A DNA stretch of 64,000 nt, taken from assembly GCA_029262695.1 (NCBI GenBank), contig JAJCYV010000026.1:56381-120380 (forward strand), given 5' to 3'. Source of the DNA: Chloroflexota bacterium (lineage in GTDB: Bacteria; Chloroflexota; Dehalococcoidia; SM23-28-2; RBG-16-64-32). Positions 49,921 through 58,737 of this stretch are shown one piece after another. The notes under the pieces are model-generated. The model was not told where the DNA came from. It did no database searches and worked only from the letters and a program-made list of their open reading frames with translations. Positions within the stretch are counted from its first letter, which is position 1; each line of letters begins with the position of its first letter. Position numbers and translations under genes: made by a program.

Positions 49921-49951
49921 GAAAGGCCTCCTGCCGCACGGGAGGCCTTTC
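49921..49951 (+). terminator. terminator-like hairpin
   Basis: GAAAGGCCTCC-TGCCGCACG-GGAGGCCTTTC, 11-bp stem. Confidence 0.75.
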
Positions 49952-49979
49952 GCTTGTCCGGCGCGGGAGTTTCTTGGTG

Positions 49980-50015
49980 CCCCGTTCGCCCTTCGATACC
50001 TCAGGGCGAACGGGG
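49980..50015. repeat. 13-bp-stem palindromic repeat
   Basis: CCCCGTTCGCCCT-TCGATACCTC-AGGGCGAACGGGG. Confidence 0.7.
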
Positions 50016-50083
50016 CGGGGCGCCGGTGCTCCGGCTCGGCAAGGCTGCCCTACAAGGCCGCGCGCGCCCCTCCCCACCCGGAC

Positions 50084-50106
50084 AAGCCTGAAGGCATGCG
50101 GCTACG
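50084..50106. repeat. REP-like element AAGCCTGAAGGCATGCGGCTACG
   Basis: 22/23 identical to 44681-44703. Confidence 0.65.
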
Positions 50107-50151
50107 ATGTTCCCTCTCGCCGGGGCATGCGGCTGATATCATGAGACGACG

Positions 50152-51108
50152 ATGGACCTGCACGTTGACCTCGTGAGCGGCGGCAAGCGGCAGCTTTCGC
50201 TGGCGAACCCGGTGATGACAGCGTCCGGCACGTTCGGTAACGGCCTCGAGTACCAGAAGGTCTTCGACATCCAACGGCTGGGCGCGATCGTGAGCAAGGC
50301 GATCACGCGCCGGCCGCGCAAAGGCAACGTGCAGCCGCGCATCGCCGAGACGGCGGCGGGGATGATCAACTCGATCGGCCTCCAGAACATCGGCCTGGCG
50401 GCGATCATCCGCGACGTGGCGCCGGTCTGGGAGACGTGGGCGGTGCCGGTGATCGCCAACATCGCGGGTGAGACGGTGGGCGACTACGCGGAGCTGGCCT
50501 CGCGCCTGGACGGCGTCGCCGGCGTCTCCGCGATCGAGATGAACATCAGCTGCCCGAACGTTGAGAGCGGCCTCGAGTTCGGCGCCGACCCGAACGCCGC
50601 GAACGAGGTGACGAGTGCCGTGCGGCGGCGCACCGACCTGCCGCTGATCGTCAAGCTGACGCCGAACGTCACCGACATCGTGGCCGTCGCCTCGGCCGTC
50701 ACCGACGGCGGCGCGGACGCCCTCACGCTGATCAACACGTACCCGGCGATGAGCATCGACGTGCACACCCGGCAGCCGGCTCTGGGCTGGGGCACGGGCG
50801 GGATGTCCGGGCCCGCGCTGAAGCCGATCGCGGTGCGCCTGGTGTACCTCGTCTCGCAGGCCGTGGAGGTGCCGGTCATCGGCTGCGGCGGGATCACGAC
50901 GGGCGAGGACGCGGTTGAGTTCCTGCTGGCGGGGGCGTCGGCGGTGCAGGTGGGCACGGCGACGTTCCGCAACCCGCGCGCGGCGCTGGACGTGCTCGAA
51001 GGCATCGAAGCGTACATGCGCGACGAAGGCGTCGAGGACGTGGCGTCGCTCGTCGGCGCGGCCCACCCTTCCGCAGCCGAACCGCGACCCGCCCAGGCGT
51101 CCGGTTGA
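50152..51108 (+). CDS. pyrD: dihydroorotate dehydrogenase catalytic subunit
   Basis: LANPVMTASGTFGNGLEY, GLQNIG, MNISCPNV, VIGCGGITTGEDAVEFLLAGASAVQVGTA. Confidence 0.96.
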   Translation: MDLHVDLVSGGKRQLSLANPVMTASGTFGNGLEYQKVFDIQRLGAIVSKAITRRPRKGNVQPRIAETAAGMINSIGLQNIGLAAIIRDVAPVWETWAVPVIANIAGETVGDYAELASRLDGVAGVSAIEMNISCPNVESGLEFGADPNAANEVTSAVRRRTDLPLIVKLTPNVTDIVAVASAVTDGGADALTLINTYPAMSIDVHTRQPALGWGTGGMSGPALKPIAVRLVYLVSQAVEVPVIGCGGITTGEDAVEFLLAGASAVQVGTATFRNPRAALDVLEGIEAYMRDEGVEDVASLVGAAHPSAAEPRPAQASG

Positions 51109-51809
51109 GCGACGCCAGCGGCGACCTGCTCGCCGTCCACACGTCGGACCTGCACATCGACGGCCGCTTCGCCGACGAGTTCCACCCGCTCTGCCGGGTG
51201 CTGGAGACGGCGAAGACGCTGGACGCCAACCTGATCCTGCTGGCCGGCGACATCTTCGACCACAACCGCGTGCCGCTGGCGCAGCTGGACGCGGTGGCGC
51301 GGATGCTGGGCGACGCGGGCGCGCAGATCGTCGTCCTGCCGGGCAACCACGACCCGATCACGGCGGACTCGGTGTACCGCCGCGGCGGGCTGGCGGACGT
51401 TCCGAACGTGCACGTGCTGGGTGTGAGCAGCGAGGAGCGCTTCGTCTGGCGGGAGCGCGACCTGGAGGTCTGGGGCCGCGCGCACTTCGACTACGAGAAC
51501 ATGTCGCCGCTGCAGGACTCGCCGCCGCCCGAGGCGGGGCGCCGGATCGCGGTGGCGCACGGGCACTGGCTGAAGACGGAGGAGGATGCGCACCGGGGCT
51601 GGCTGATCACGGACGAGGACATCGCCTCGACGGGGGCGGCGTACGTGGCGCTGGGCCACTGGCCGCAGGCGCAGCCGGCGGGCGACGGCCGCGTGCCGGC
51701 GTACTACTGCGGTTCGCCGGACCTGGCGGCGACGGTGAACGCGGTGCGAGTGCGCGCAGACGGCAGTGTGGCGGTGGAGCGCGTGCCGCTGGCGGAGCAT
51801 GGCGGCTGA
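51105..51809 (+). CDS. metallophosphoesterase (SbcD/DNA repair exonuclease-like)
   Basis: HTSDLHIDG, LAGDIFDHN, LPGNHDPIT, AHGHW, LGHW. Confidence 0.9.
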   Translation: MSDASGDLLAVHTSDLHIDGRFADEFHPLCRVLETAKTLDANLILLAGDIFDHNRVPLAQLDAVARMLGDAGAQIVVLPGNHDPITADSVYRRGGLADVPNVHVLGVSSEERFVWRERDLEVWGRAHFDYENMSPLQDSPPPEAGRRIAVAHGHWLKTEEDAHRGWLITDEDIASTGAAYVALGHWPQAQPAGDGRVPAYYCGSPDLAATVNAVRVRADGSVAVERVPLAEHGG

Positions 51810-51849
51810 TTGACCGCGTGAGGCGGGCGCGCTTAACCTGAAATCGGTA

Positions 51850-51927
51850 CGGGGTGTAGCTCAGGCAGGTTAGAGCGCCTGGTTTGGGGCCAGGAGGTCC
51901 CCGGTTCGAATCCGGGCACCCCGACCA
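51850..51927 (+). tRNA. tRNA-Pro (anticodon TGG), CCA encoded
   Basis: CGGGGTG acceptor...anticodon stem CCTGG-TTTGGGG-CCAGG, T-arm GGTTCGAATCC, CACCCCG-A-CCA. Confidence 0.95.
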
Positions 51928-51940
51928 AGTCCCAGTTGGG

Positions 51941-53371
51941 TCACGTCTTCGCGAGTTCGCTTCTCGCTGGACCGGGCGATGCCGGGTCTGCATCACTCCC
52001 GGGAGAGTCGTGCGCCACGAGCCCCATCTTTTCGACTCGGCAGAAGGCTCGCACGACTTCCGGATCGAATTGGGTACCCTCGCAACGCAATATCTCTTGC
52101 ATCGCCTCTTCGTGAGACGCCGCCTTGCGATAGACACGATCGGAGGTGATGGCGTCATAGGTATCAACAACCGCGAAGATCCGAGAGCCTATCGGGATGT
52201 TGGTGCCCTTGAGGCCACGCGGGTACCCCGTTCCATCGAATCTTTCATGGTGCGCGAAGACGATCTGCGACGCCTTCTTGAGGACGGGAATCCCTTTCAA
52301 CATCTCGTAGCCCTGGCGGGGGTGCTCACAGATCTTCTTCCATTCGTCGTCCGTAAGGGGCCCCGGCTTCAGGAGGATGGCGTCCGGAAGAGTCATCTTT
52401 CCAATATCGTGCACGATCGCCGCTCGACCGATCTCCTCGACTTCCGTTTCGCCGAGGGCCATCTCGCGGGCGACTGAGATGGCCAGTTCGGAAACGCGAC
52501 GACCGTGGTCGTGGGTAGCGTGGTCGCGTTGGTCCAGCGACCGGGCTAGAGTCGCCAGAGTCTCGTGATAACTACGCTCCAGGTCATCAGCTCTGTCCTT
52601 AAGCTCGACGGCTTGCCCGGCCAGTTGGTCTCTCTGCCGACCCATGATCTCCGCGCCCCAGCGGTGGACGGCAAACAGCGCGATGTAGATCACCGTGAGG
52701 CCCGTTGCGACAACCACGTAGATGGTGCGCGTGGCCTCGTTGACGGGCCCCGCAACTTGCGCGTAATCCTCGTACACCTCGAGCACGCCGGCCACCTCGC
52801 CAGAGTCCCCAATATAGATGGGGGCGTAGATCTCGAGGAGTCGATCGTGACCCAACTCGAACTCGTTCTCCGCTGCATCCAGATCCGACGTCTCTGCCTC
52901 AGAAGCACCCCCCAGGGCCACGGCCAGGCCTCCTTCAACGGGAAAGATCTGACCGACGAGAGACGGCTCGTCGGAGTACACGATCTGTCCCTCTGGGCTC
53001 CAGATCTTCACCCGGATCACGCCCGGACCCGTGACCTGCAACCGCAAGTCTTGGTCGAGGTCCGAATATGCCGGCCCGGTCAGGGGAGCAGCGAGCACAC
53101 CGGGTTCCAAATATGTTCCTAGAGCCCTCGCGTCCCACGCGACACCCTCTCGGTGCTCCTCCAGGATATCCGCTTCGATGGACGACGAAATAAGCTGAGT
53201 GCCGCTGTAGATGGCCACCACTCCAATGCCCAGTAGGAGAAGGGCGCTGGGGACAGTGAAGTACCAGACCATCTTTGAACCAAAGATGGCACGCAAGAGC
53301 CTGCTCAGGGGCCCTCGCCCGGCGGTGGCCGGGGCAAGAAGGTGAACCCGCGACTCATTCTCCACAGTCAT
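51941..53371 (-). CDS. membrane HD-GYP domain protein (putative c-di-GMP phosphodiesterase)
   Basis: TM, extracytoplasmic sensor segment, TM; HDIGK and HHERFDGTGYP motifs; start at MTVENESRV. Confidence 0.92.
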   Translation of the reverse strand: MTVENESRVHLLAPATAGRGPLSRLLRAIFGSKMVWYFTVPSALLLLGIGVVAIYSGTQLISSSIEADILEEHREGVAWDARALGTYLEPGVLAAPLTGPAYSDLDQDLRLQVTGPGVIRVKIWSPEGQIVYSDEPSLVGQIFPVEGGLAVALGGASEAETSDLDAAENEFELGHDRLLEIYAPIYIGDSGEVAGVLEVYEDYAQVAGPVNEATRTIYVVVATGLTVIYIALFAVHRWGAEIMGRQRDQLAGQAVELKDRADDLERSYHETLATLARSLDQRDHATHDHGRRVSELAISVAREMALGETEVEEIGRAAIVHDIGKMTLPDAILLKPGPLTDDEWKKICEHPRQGYEMLKGIPVLKKASQIVFAHHERFDGTGYPRGLKGTNIPIGSRIFAVVDTYDAITSDRVYRKAASHEEAMQEILRCEGTQFDPEVVRAFCRVEKMGLVAHDSPGSDADPASPGPARSELAKT

Positions 53372-53608
53372 CCGCGCTCCTACCAGTCTGCTTGTCACGC
53401 CGCGTTGGATGACCCACCAGTACGTAAGAAGGCGACGACGTGTCAATTGTTGCAGCCGTCACAAAGCCTGCGGCCAACGAAAACACGCCGAGGCAGGGGC
53501 GTCGGGGCCGCCCGACCACGCGGAAAGGCCTTGCCTCGATCGAGGCATCCTGGGTCAGGAGGCCGGAGGTGCGCCCTGAGGGGCCTTCGCGGCCCTCTGG
53601 CCCACTCG

Positions 53609-53628
53609 GAATCCGCCCACCCCGACCA
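53609..53628. repeat. partial copy of the tRNA-Pro 3' end
   Basis: GAATCCGCCCACCCCGACCA vs tRNA GAATCCGGGCACCCCGACCA (51908-51927), 18/20. Confidence 0.7.
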
Positions 53629-53733
53629 GATTCTGATACGGATTGACCAAACGAATACGCGTTATTGACATCTTATTATGCGAGGCGTAGAATCCCTCCA
53701 TCGACAGTACGCGCTGTCAGAAGGAGGCTCCGA

Positions 53734-54051
53734 ATGGCCATCTACGTAGGCACTCAGGTCAGCCCCACCCCCGGGAATCTCCAGGCCCTCTTAGCGGAAG
53801 GTGAGCGCTACAACGAGCTCGTCGAGAAGATCGGCGGAACGCCGGTCGGCGGCTGGACGGTAGCACTGGGAGAAGGACAGGGCACACTGGCGCTTCTCGT
53901 GTCTTACCCCGACCTGGCGGCATATCAGGCGGCGACCGAGAAGGCTCAGACGGACGCGGAGTTCGTCAAGTTCATCGCCGACCTCGGCCCCCTGGTAGCC
54001 GGTATGAGTAGCGCCGTCTACACTCCCGCCCCCACCTCGCGGCTGCAGTAG
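53734..54051 (+). CDS. small dimeric alpha/beta-barrel-like protein (ABM/NIPSNAP-like)
   Basis: MAIYVGTQVSPTPGNLQALLAEGERYNELVEKIGG...YPDLAAYQAATEKAQTDAEFVKF. Confidence 0.6.
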   Translation: MAIYVGTQVSPTPGNLQALLAEGERYNELVEKIGGTPVGGWTVALGEGQGTLALLVSYPDLAAYQAATEKAQTDAEFVKFIADLGPLVAGMSSAVYTPAPTSRLQ

Positions 54052-54312
54052 TTCTGCCGGTCGACCAGGCGGCGTAGCTTCTCAGACCCGGAGAGAGCTT
54101 CGGCTGCTGGCGCGTCCACTGCAACGACCGCACTCGCGGCGCGTCAGCTCGGAGGCTGTTGCTGCGCGCGCGAGGCCCACGCCAGCACGCACGGACGCGG
54201 CGATCCCAAAGTGGTCAGGCTCCCGGCCGAGTTCGGCCCAGGCCCCCCGCTGGTTGACGCGGTTCGCCCTATGGTGTCCGTCATGAAAGGCCTGGCGGCT
54301 ACGGCCCGCGCT

Positions 54313-54546
54313 TTACGGGCTCTTCTGGTCAGCGCGCTCCAGGAGCCAGTCTTTGATCTGCTCGCCGGCCTCGGTGAGCTTCTCGTGGGCGTCCCCGGTG
54401 GCGGCGTTGTCCCCGAGGTACGTGTCCACTTCGGCGGCGCGCGCTTCCCAGGCGTCCGCCGGGCCCGGGCCGGACGGCGTCGTCAGATCCCTTGCGGTAA
54501 GGCCGATGACGAGGGCGGCGACAGCGGCGATGGTCAGCTTGAGCAT
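54313..54546 (-). CDS. small secreted or membrane-anchored hypothetical protein
   Basis: SD GGAGGA before ATG; MLKLTIAAVAALVIGL signal-like. Confidence 0.55.
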   Translation of the reverse strand: MLKLTIAAVAALVIGLTARDLTTPSGPGPADAWEARAAEVDTYLGDNAATGDAHEKLTEAGEQIKDWLLERADQKSP

Positions 54547-54665
54547 GGTGCTCCTCCTTCGACACTGATTATCGGCGACTCCCATCGCCGGGTTCTCGCC
54601 GCGCGCGGGTGAAGGAGTGGTGCGTTAAGGACGCGTTTTGCGCCACGCTCCTGGCGCGCGCTACG

Positions 54666-54950
54666 ATGCCAGTGATGGACGAGAGCGAACGCGAACCGGA
54701 CGAACCCGGCGCCTACGACGACGATCTGGAAGAGGAGGGCGCCGTGATGCTGGTGCGCCAGGTGCCGCTGGGGATCGTGTTCGCGCGCATAGTCGTCGTT
54801 TCAGGGATGGGGATCACGGGCGCGCTGGCGATCTTCTTCTTGATCGGGGCGATCTGGCTGCCGGCGGCGATCTCGCTGGGCCTGACGATCGTTTTCCTGT
54901 TCCTGATGTTCTTCATCGAGCGCGGCGCCGACGCTTCTTCCAGCGGGTAA
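54666..54950 (+). CDS. small two-TM hypothetical membrane protein
   Basis: Acidic N-terminus then two hydrophobic helices. Confidence 0.6.
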   Translation: MPVMDESEREPDEPGAYDDDLEEEGAVMLVRQVPLGIVFARIVVVSGMGITGALAIFFLIGAIWLPAAISLGLTIVFLFLMFFIERGADASSSG

Positions 54951-54998
54951 TGAAGACGCCGGCGAGTTTCGCCGGCGTCTGTACCTGTTGGCTCTGGT

Positions 54999-55247
54999 CT
55001 AGTCGGGTTGTGACGGGGGCTTGGTGTCCTCGCCGGGGGCCTCCGGCGGAGCGGATGTAGAGGCGGCGACGACCTCGGCTTCGGGCTTCTTCTCTTCGCC
55101 TTCTTCCCCGTCCTTGATCTCGCGGCGGAATTCGCGGATGCCGCGGCCGATGCCCTTGCCGATGTCGCCGATGCGTGTCGCGCCGAAGAGCACGACGACG
55201 ATGGCGAGGATGATCAGTAGCTCAGGTGCGCCTAGACTTCCAAACAT
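54999..55247 (-). CDS. tatA: twin-arginine translocase TatA/TatE
   Basis: MFGSLGAPELLIILAIVVVLFGATRIGDIGKGIGRGIREFRREI. Confidence 0.92.
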   Translation of the reverse strand: MFGSLGAPELLIILAIVVVLFGATRIGDIGKGIGRGIREFRREIKDGEEGEEKKPEAEVVAASTSAPPEAPGEDTKPPSQPD

Positions 55248-55302
55248 GAGTCACTCCTCAGTAACAGGATAGCACTGCGTACAGGGCGCCACAAACGGGC
55301 CG

Positions 55303-56097
55303 CTACGAGGCTTCGACAGTGACGTCTTCGATGATCAGGGCCGTCGAGAGGTCTTCCTGGCAGTCTTCGGCGGTACTGACGGAGCAGACGCTGAAGTTGG
55401 CGAGGCCCGTCAGGATGTCCTGGCCCTCGATCACGGTGCCGAAGACGGTCTCCTTGCCGTCCAGCCGCTCGTCTGCGGTGTAGAGGATGCGGAACTGGCT
55501 GCCGTGGACTTCCTCGCCCCCGTCGCTGTTGGCAGCGAGGACGACGGCGAACGGCTCGTGCCCCATTCCGGAGTCTTCAATAGACAGTGTGTAGCCGGGG
55601 CCACCGAGGCCTGAGCAGATGCGTTCGCCTTCGCCGGTGCAGGTGGGGTCGCCGGTCTGCGCGAAGTAGGCCTGGTCGACGTAGAAGAAGGCGGCGCCGT
55701 CGTAGAAGTTCTTGGCGGCGAGGAAGGCGAAGCTGTTGACGGCGAGCGGCGCTTCGGTAGAGAGGTCGATGACGATGTCACCCTCGCTCGTCCTGAGGGT
55801 CGCGATGTGCGCCGTGGTGGCGTCGATGACGGGCAGTGGGCCGCCCTTCCACTGTTGAGCGTCAGAGGTCGGCTGGGGGGTTGTGTCGACGTTGACGATG
55901 GGCGCGCCATCGCCGGACGTGCCGCCGAAGTTGGCACCGAAACCGACGGCGCCCATGGAGGCGATCATCACGACGATGAAGAAGACGTAAAACGCCTTGA
56001 CGTTGAAGATCAGGTTTACGGGAAACGGGGGTTTGGCACGGCGCTTGCCTGCTAGTTCCGCCGGTCCGCGTCGCCTTCGTCTGCGCTGTTTTGCCAC
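55303..56097 (-). CDS. membrane-anchored cyclophilin-type peptidyl-prolyl isomerase
   Basis: TSEGDIVIDLSTEAPLAVNSFAFLAAKNFYDGAAFF...HGSQFRILYTADERLDGKETVFGTVIEGQDIL. Confidence 0.9.
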   Translation of the reverse strand: MAKQRRRRRRGPAELAGKRRAKPPFPVNLIFNVKAFYVFFIVVMIASMGAVGFGANFGGTSGDGAPIVNVDTTPQPTSDAQQWKGGPLPVIDATTAHIATLRTSEGDIVIDLSTEAPLAVNSFAFLAAKNFYDGAAFFYVDQAYFAQTGDPTCTGEGERICSGLGGPGYTLSIEDSGMGHEPFAVVLAANSDGGEEVHGSQFRILYTADERLDGKETVFGTVIEGQDILTGLANFSVCSVSTAEDCQEDLSTALIIEDVTVEAS

Positions 56098-56255
56098 TTA
56101 GTCTGTCACCTCTCGTAGATCAGATGTACGCCAAGTATAACAAAGCGTGTGTTCGTTTCATCACAATGAGGATACGTGCCGCGCTAGTGTAACGGTTCCG
56201 CCGCGACAGGCATCCTTCTTATTGACAAATCTAAGGGAAAGTTGGGTCAAGCGAT

Positions 56256-56519
56256 ATGGCACTCACGCAGCAGATCGGGACGACGGACGCGAGCACCTGG
56301 GCCGACCTGAGCGGACGCTGGTTTTTCGCCTGGCGGATGGCCGCCGCCTGCGAAGGCGCTCTGCGCGAGGTGACCGAGGCGCGAGACGGGCTGGATGACC
56401 CCGGCCGACGGCTGGCACTGGATAAGGTGAGCTCGCTCTTGCACGACGAGATGACGCGCTGGGTCCGCCGCGGCGAGGCGCTGGACATGATCGTCGAGCG
56501 CATGCCGCGCGCCGAGTAA
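56256..56519 (+). CDS. hypothetical small protein
   Basis: 87 aa ORF with coding-like composition. Confidence 0.5.
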   Translation: MALTQQIGTTDASTWADLSGRWFFAWRMAAACEGALREVTEARDGLDDPGRRLALDKVSSLLHDEMTRWVRRGEALDMIVERMPRAE

Positions 56520-56526
56520 GGCGCCG

Positions 56527-57396
56527 CTATTCCGTCGCGGTGGCCGAGCCGACGACGAACTTGGTACCGTCGGCCTTCTCGCACCAGGCGCGCAGTGAGA
56601 GCCGCTTTCGCTCCCCCTCCGCCTTCTCTTCCGTGACGTTGCCGCGAGCCGTCACGCGCTCGCCCTGCCAGAGGACGTTGACCAGGGCGACGTTCATCTT
56701 GCCGCCGCTGAACCAGCCGCCGCCGAAACGCCCCGTCATCATCTCCGAAACAAAGCAGAGTGACATCATGCCCTGGACGACGATGTCCGGAAAGCCGAGA
56801 TTGCGCGCGTGTTCGCGGTCGTTGTGGTAGTTCTTGTGCGGCCCGGAGAACTTCTGGCACATCTCCAGCGTGATCTCCTTTTCGGCGATCGCCAGCTCTT
56901 CGAGGACGTTCTCGTCAGCGGCCTCGAAGCGACGGTCTGATCGCTTCTCGCGGTCTTTGCCGACGACGTCGCCCTCGGTTTCCGCGCTCACGAGGAAGCT
57001 CTGGTGGGTGCGCCCGCGGTTGAGAATGCGACCGTCGGCGCCGTAGATGGCGGTCTCGTTGACGAGGTATTCGCGGTCGCGCCGGGTGTAACGATCGATG
57101 ATCTGGCGGCGGGCGACGACGGTGTCGCCGACCATGATCGGGGCGAACAGCTCCCATTCCTGGCGGGCGTGCAGGTTGCCGAAGATGCTGAGGTACCAGT
57201 CAACCGTGTGGTAGACCTCGGAGTGCAGGATCAGCGCCGGGGCGACGGGGCCACCGAAGGGTGAATCGCCGAAGTACCAGGGGTTGAAGTCCTGAACGGA
57301 CTCGGCGTAGTGCTGCACGAGTTCCGGGGTGATCGCAATCTCGCGCTCGCCATAGTAGCGCCCGACATGGACGTCGTCTGTGTTTGCCGTGGTCAT
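56527..57396 (-). CDS. double hot-dog MaoC-like dehydratase
   Basis: N-terminal YAESVQDFNPWYFGDSPFGG..., C-terminal KFSGPHKNYHNDREHARNLGFPDIVVQGM. Confidence 0.8.
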   Translation of the reverse strand: MTTANTDDVHVGRYYGEREIAITPELVQHYAESVQDFNPWYFGDSPFGGPVAPALILHSEVYHTVDWYLSIFGNLHARQEWELFAPIMVGDTVVARRQIIDRYTRRDREYLVNETAIYGADGRILNRGRTHQSFLVSAETEGDVVGKDREKRSDRRFEAADENVLEELAIAEKEITLEMCQKFSGPHKNYHNDREHARNLGFPDIVVQGMMSLCFVSEMMTGRFGGGWFSGGKMNVALVNVLWQGERVTARGNVTEEKAEGERKRLSLRAWCEKADGTKFVVGSATATE

Positions 57397-57407
57397 CGCC
57401 TACGAGT

Positions 57408-58631
57408 CTACCTTATCGCGGAAACGTCGACGCCGTCGCCGGAGTCGTTGGTGAGCCGGACGAGGCCGCTGCCGTCGGCGTCGATGACGTACACGTCGCG
57501 ACGATCGTCGCGATGGGATAGAAGAGGTGCATCGACATCGCGGCGCCCGCCGCGATGGGATGAGAAGGCGATCTGCGTTCCGTCCGGCGACCAGGCGGGG
57601 AAGGCGTCCCAGCCGTCGTCTTCGGTGACGCGGACCAGCGCGCTGCCGTCCGTGTTCGCGATGTAGAGTTCCCGGTTGAAGTCGCGAGTAGAGATGAAGG
57701 CGATCTGGACGCCGCCGGGCGACCAGGCGACCTGGCGGTCCGGCCGCGCGGCGACGGTAACTCGCGTGAGGTAAGAGAGCACGGTGTCCATTATGTAGAC
57801 TTCCGGGTTCCCGTCGCGCTCGGAGATGAACGCCAGGCGGCGGCTGTCGGCGGCCCAGACGGGATTCGTGTCGTCGAGTGCGGAGAGCGTCATGTTGACG
57901 GTGTTGTCGCCGTTCGCGTCCATCATGAAGAGGTCCATGTCTCCGGTATCGCCCGACTGGTATGCGATACGAGTGCCGTCCGGCGAGCGGGTGGGGGCGA
58001 AGTCGTCCTTGTCGCTCACGGTCAGCCGGTCCTGGTTGGCCCCGCTGGCGTCCATCTCGTAGATGTCAAAGTTGCCGCGGCGGTTGGTACCGAAGAGCAG
58101 GCGAGAGCCGTCCGGCGACCACTCGTAGGGGATGTCGATGCCCCTGGTCGTGGTCAGGCGCTGGACGTTCGAACCGTCCGCGTCCATGACGTAGACGTCG
58201 CCGTCGTGCTCGTCGTTGGCCTCGGAGTAGAAGGCGATGCGCGAGCCGTCCGGCGACCAGACGGGGAAGGCGTCCGGCGAAGGATCGCTGGTCAGGCGCC
58301 GCAGGTCTGAGCCATCGGCGCCCATGACGTAGATGTCGACGTTGTCGTCGCGGTTCGGCAAGTTGAAGACGCGGTCGGCGTAGAAGGCGATGCGCGAGCC
58401 GTCCGGCGACCAGACGGGCGCCGCGTCCCAGGGCAGGACGTCGGTCAGCGACTGCGACGGCTCCCGGCCCGGCCCCGGGACGCGGATGTCATAGCCGCCG
58501 GTGGAGCGGGAGATGAAGGCGAGATGGTTCCGGACACTGTCGCCGTCACCGGAACAGGCGACGGCAAGAAGCGCCAGGCCGCCGAGGGCAACGGCGGCGG
58601 CGAGGATGACAGCGCGCGGACGGAGGGACAT
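57408..58631 (-). CDS. TolB-like beta-propeller lipoprotein
   Basis: Lipobox LAVAC; repeated PVWSPDGSRIAFYS...DIYVMDADGSN. Confidence 0.93.
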   Translation of the reverse strand: MSLRPRAVILAAAVALGGLALLAVACSGDGDSVRNHLAFISRSTGGYDIRVPGPGREPSQSLTDVLPWDAAPVWSPDGSRIAFYADRVFNLPNRDDNVDIYVMGADGSDLRRLTSDPSPDAFPVWSPDGSRIAFYSEANDEHDGDVYVMDADGSNVQRLTTTRGIDIPYEWSPDGSRLLFGTNRRGNFDIYEMDASGANQDRLTVSDKDDFAPTRSPDGTRIAYQSGDTGDMDLFMMDANGDNTVNMTLSALDDTNPVWAADSRRLAFISERDGNPEVYIMDTVLSYLTRVTVAARPDRQVAWSPGGVQIAFISTRDFNRELYIANTDGSALVRVTEDDGWDAFPAWSPDGTQIAFSSHRGGRRDVDAPLLSHRDDRRDVYVIDADGSGLVRLTNDSGDGVDVSAIR

Positions 58632-58737
58632 CTCGTACTTTAGTGACTGATTGGTCGTTTTCTTGCAGGCTACATGTTCTCACGATTAAACTACAACTCG
58701 CTCTGCCATCCGGCGGCGCGTCATCGAGATATCCTCA

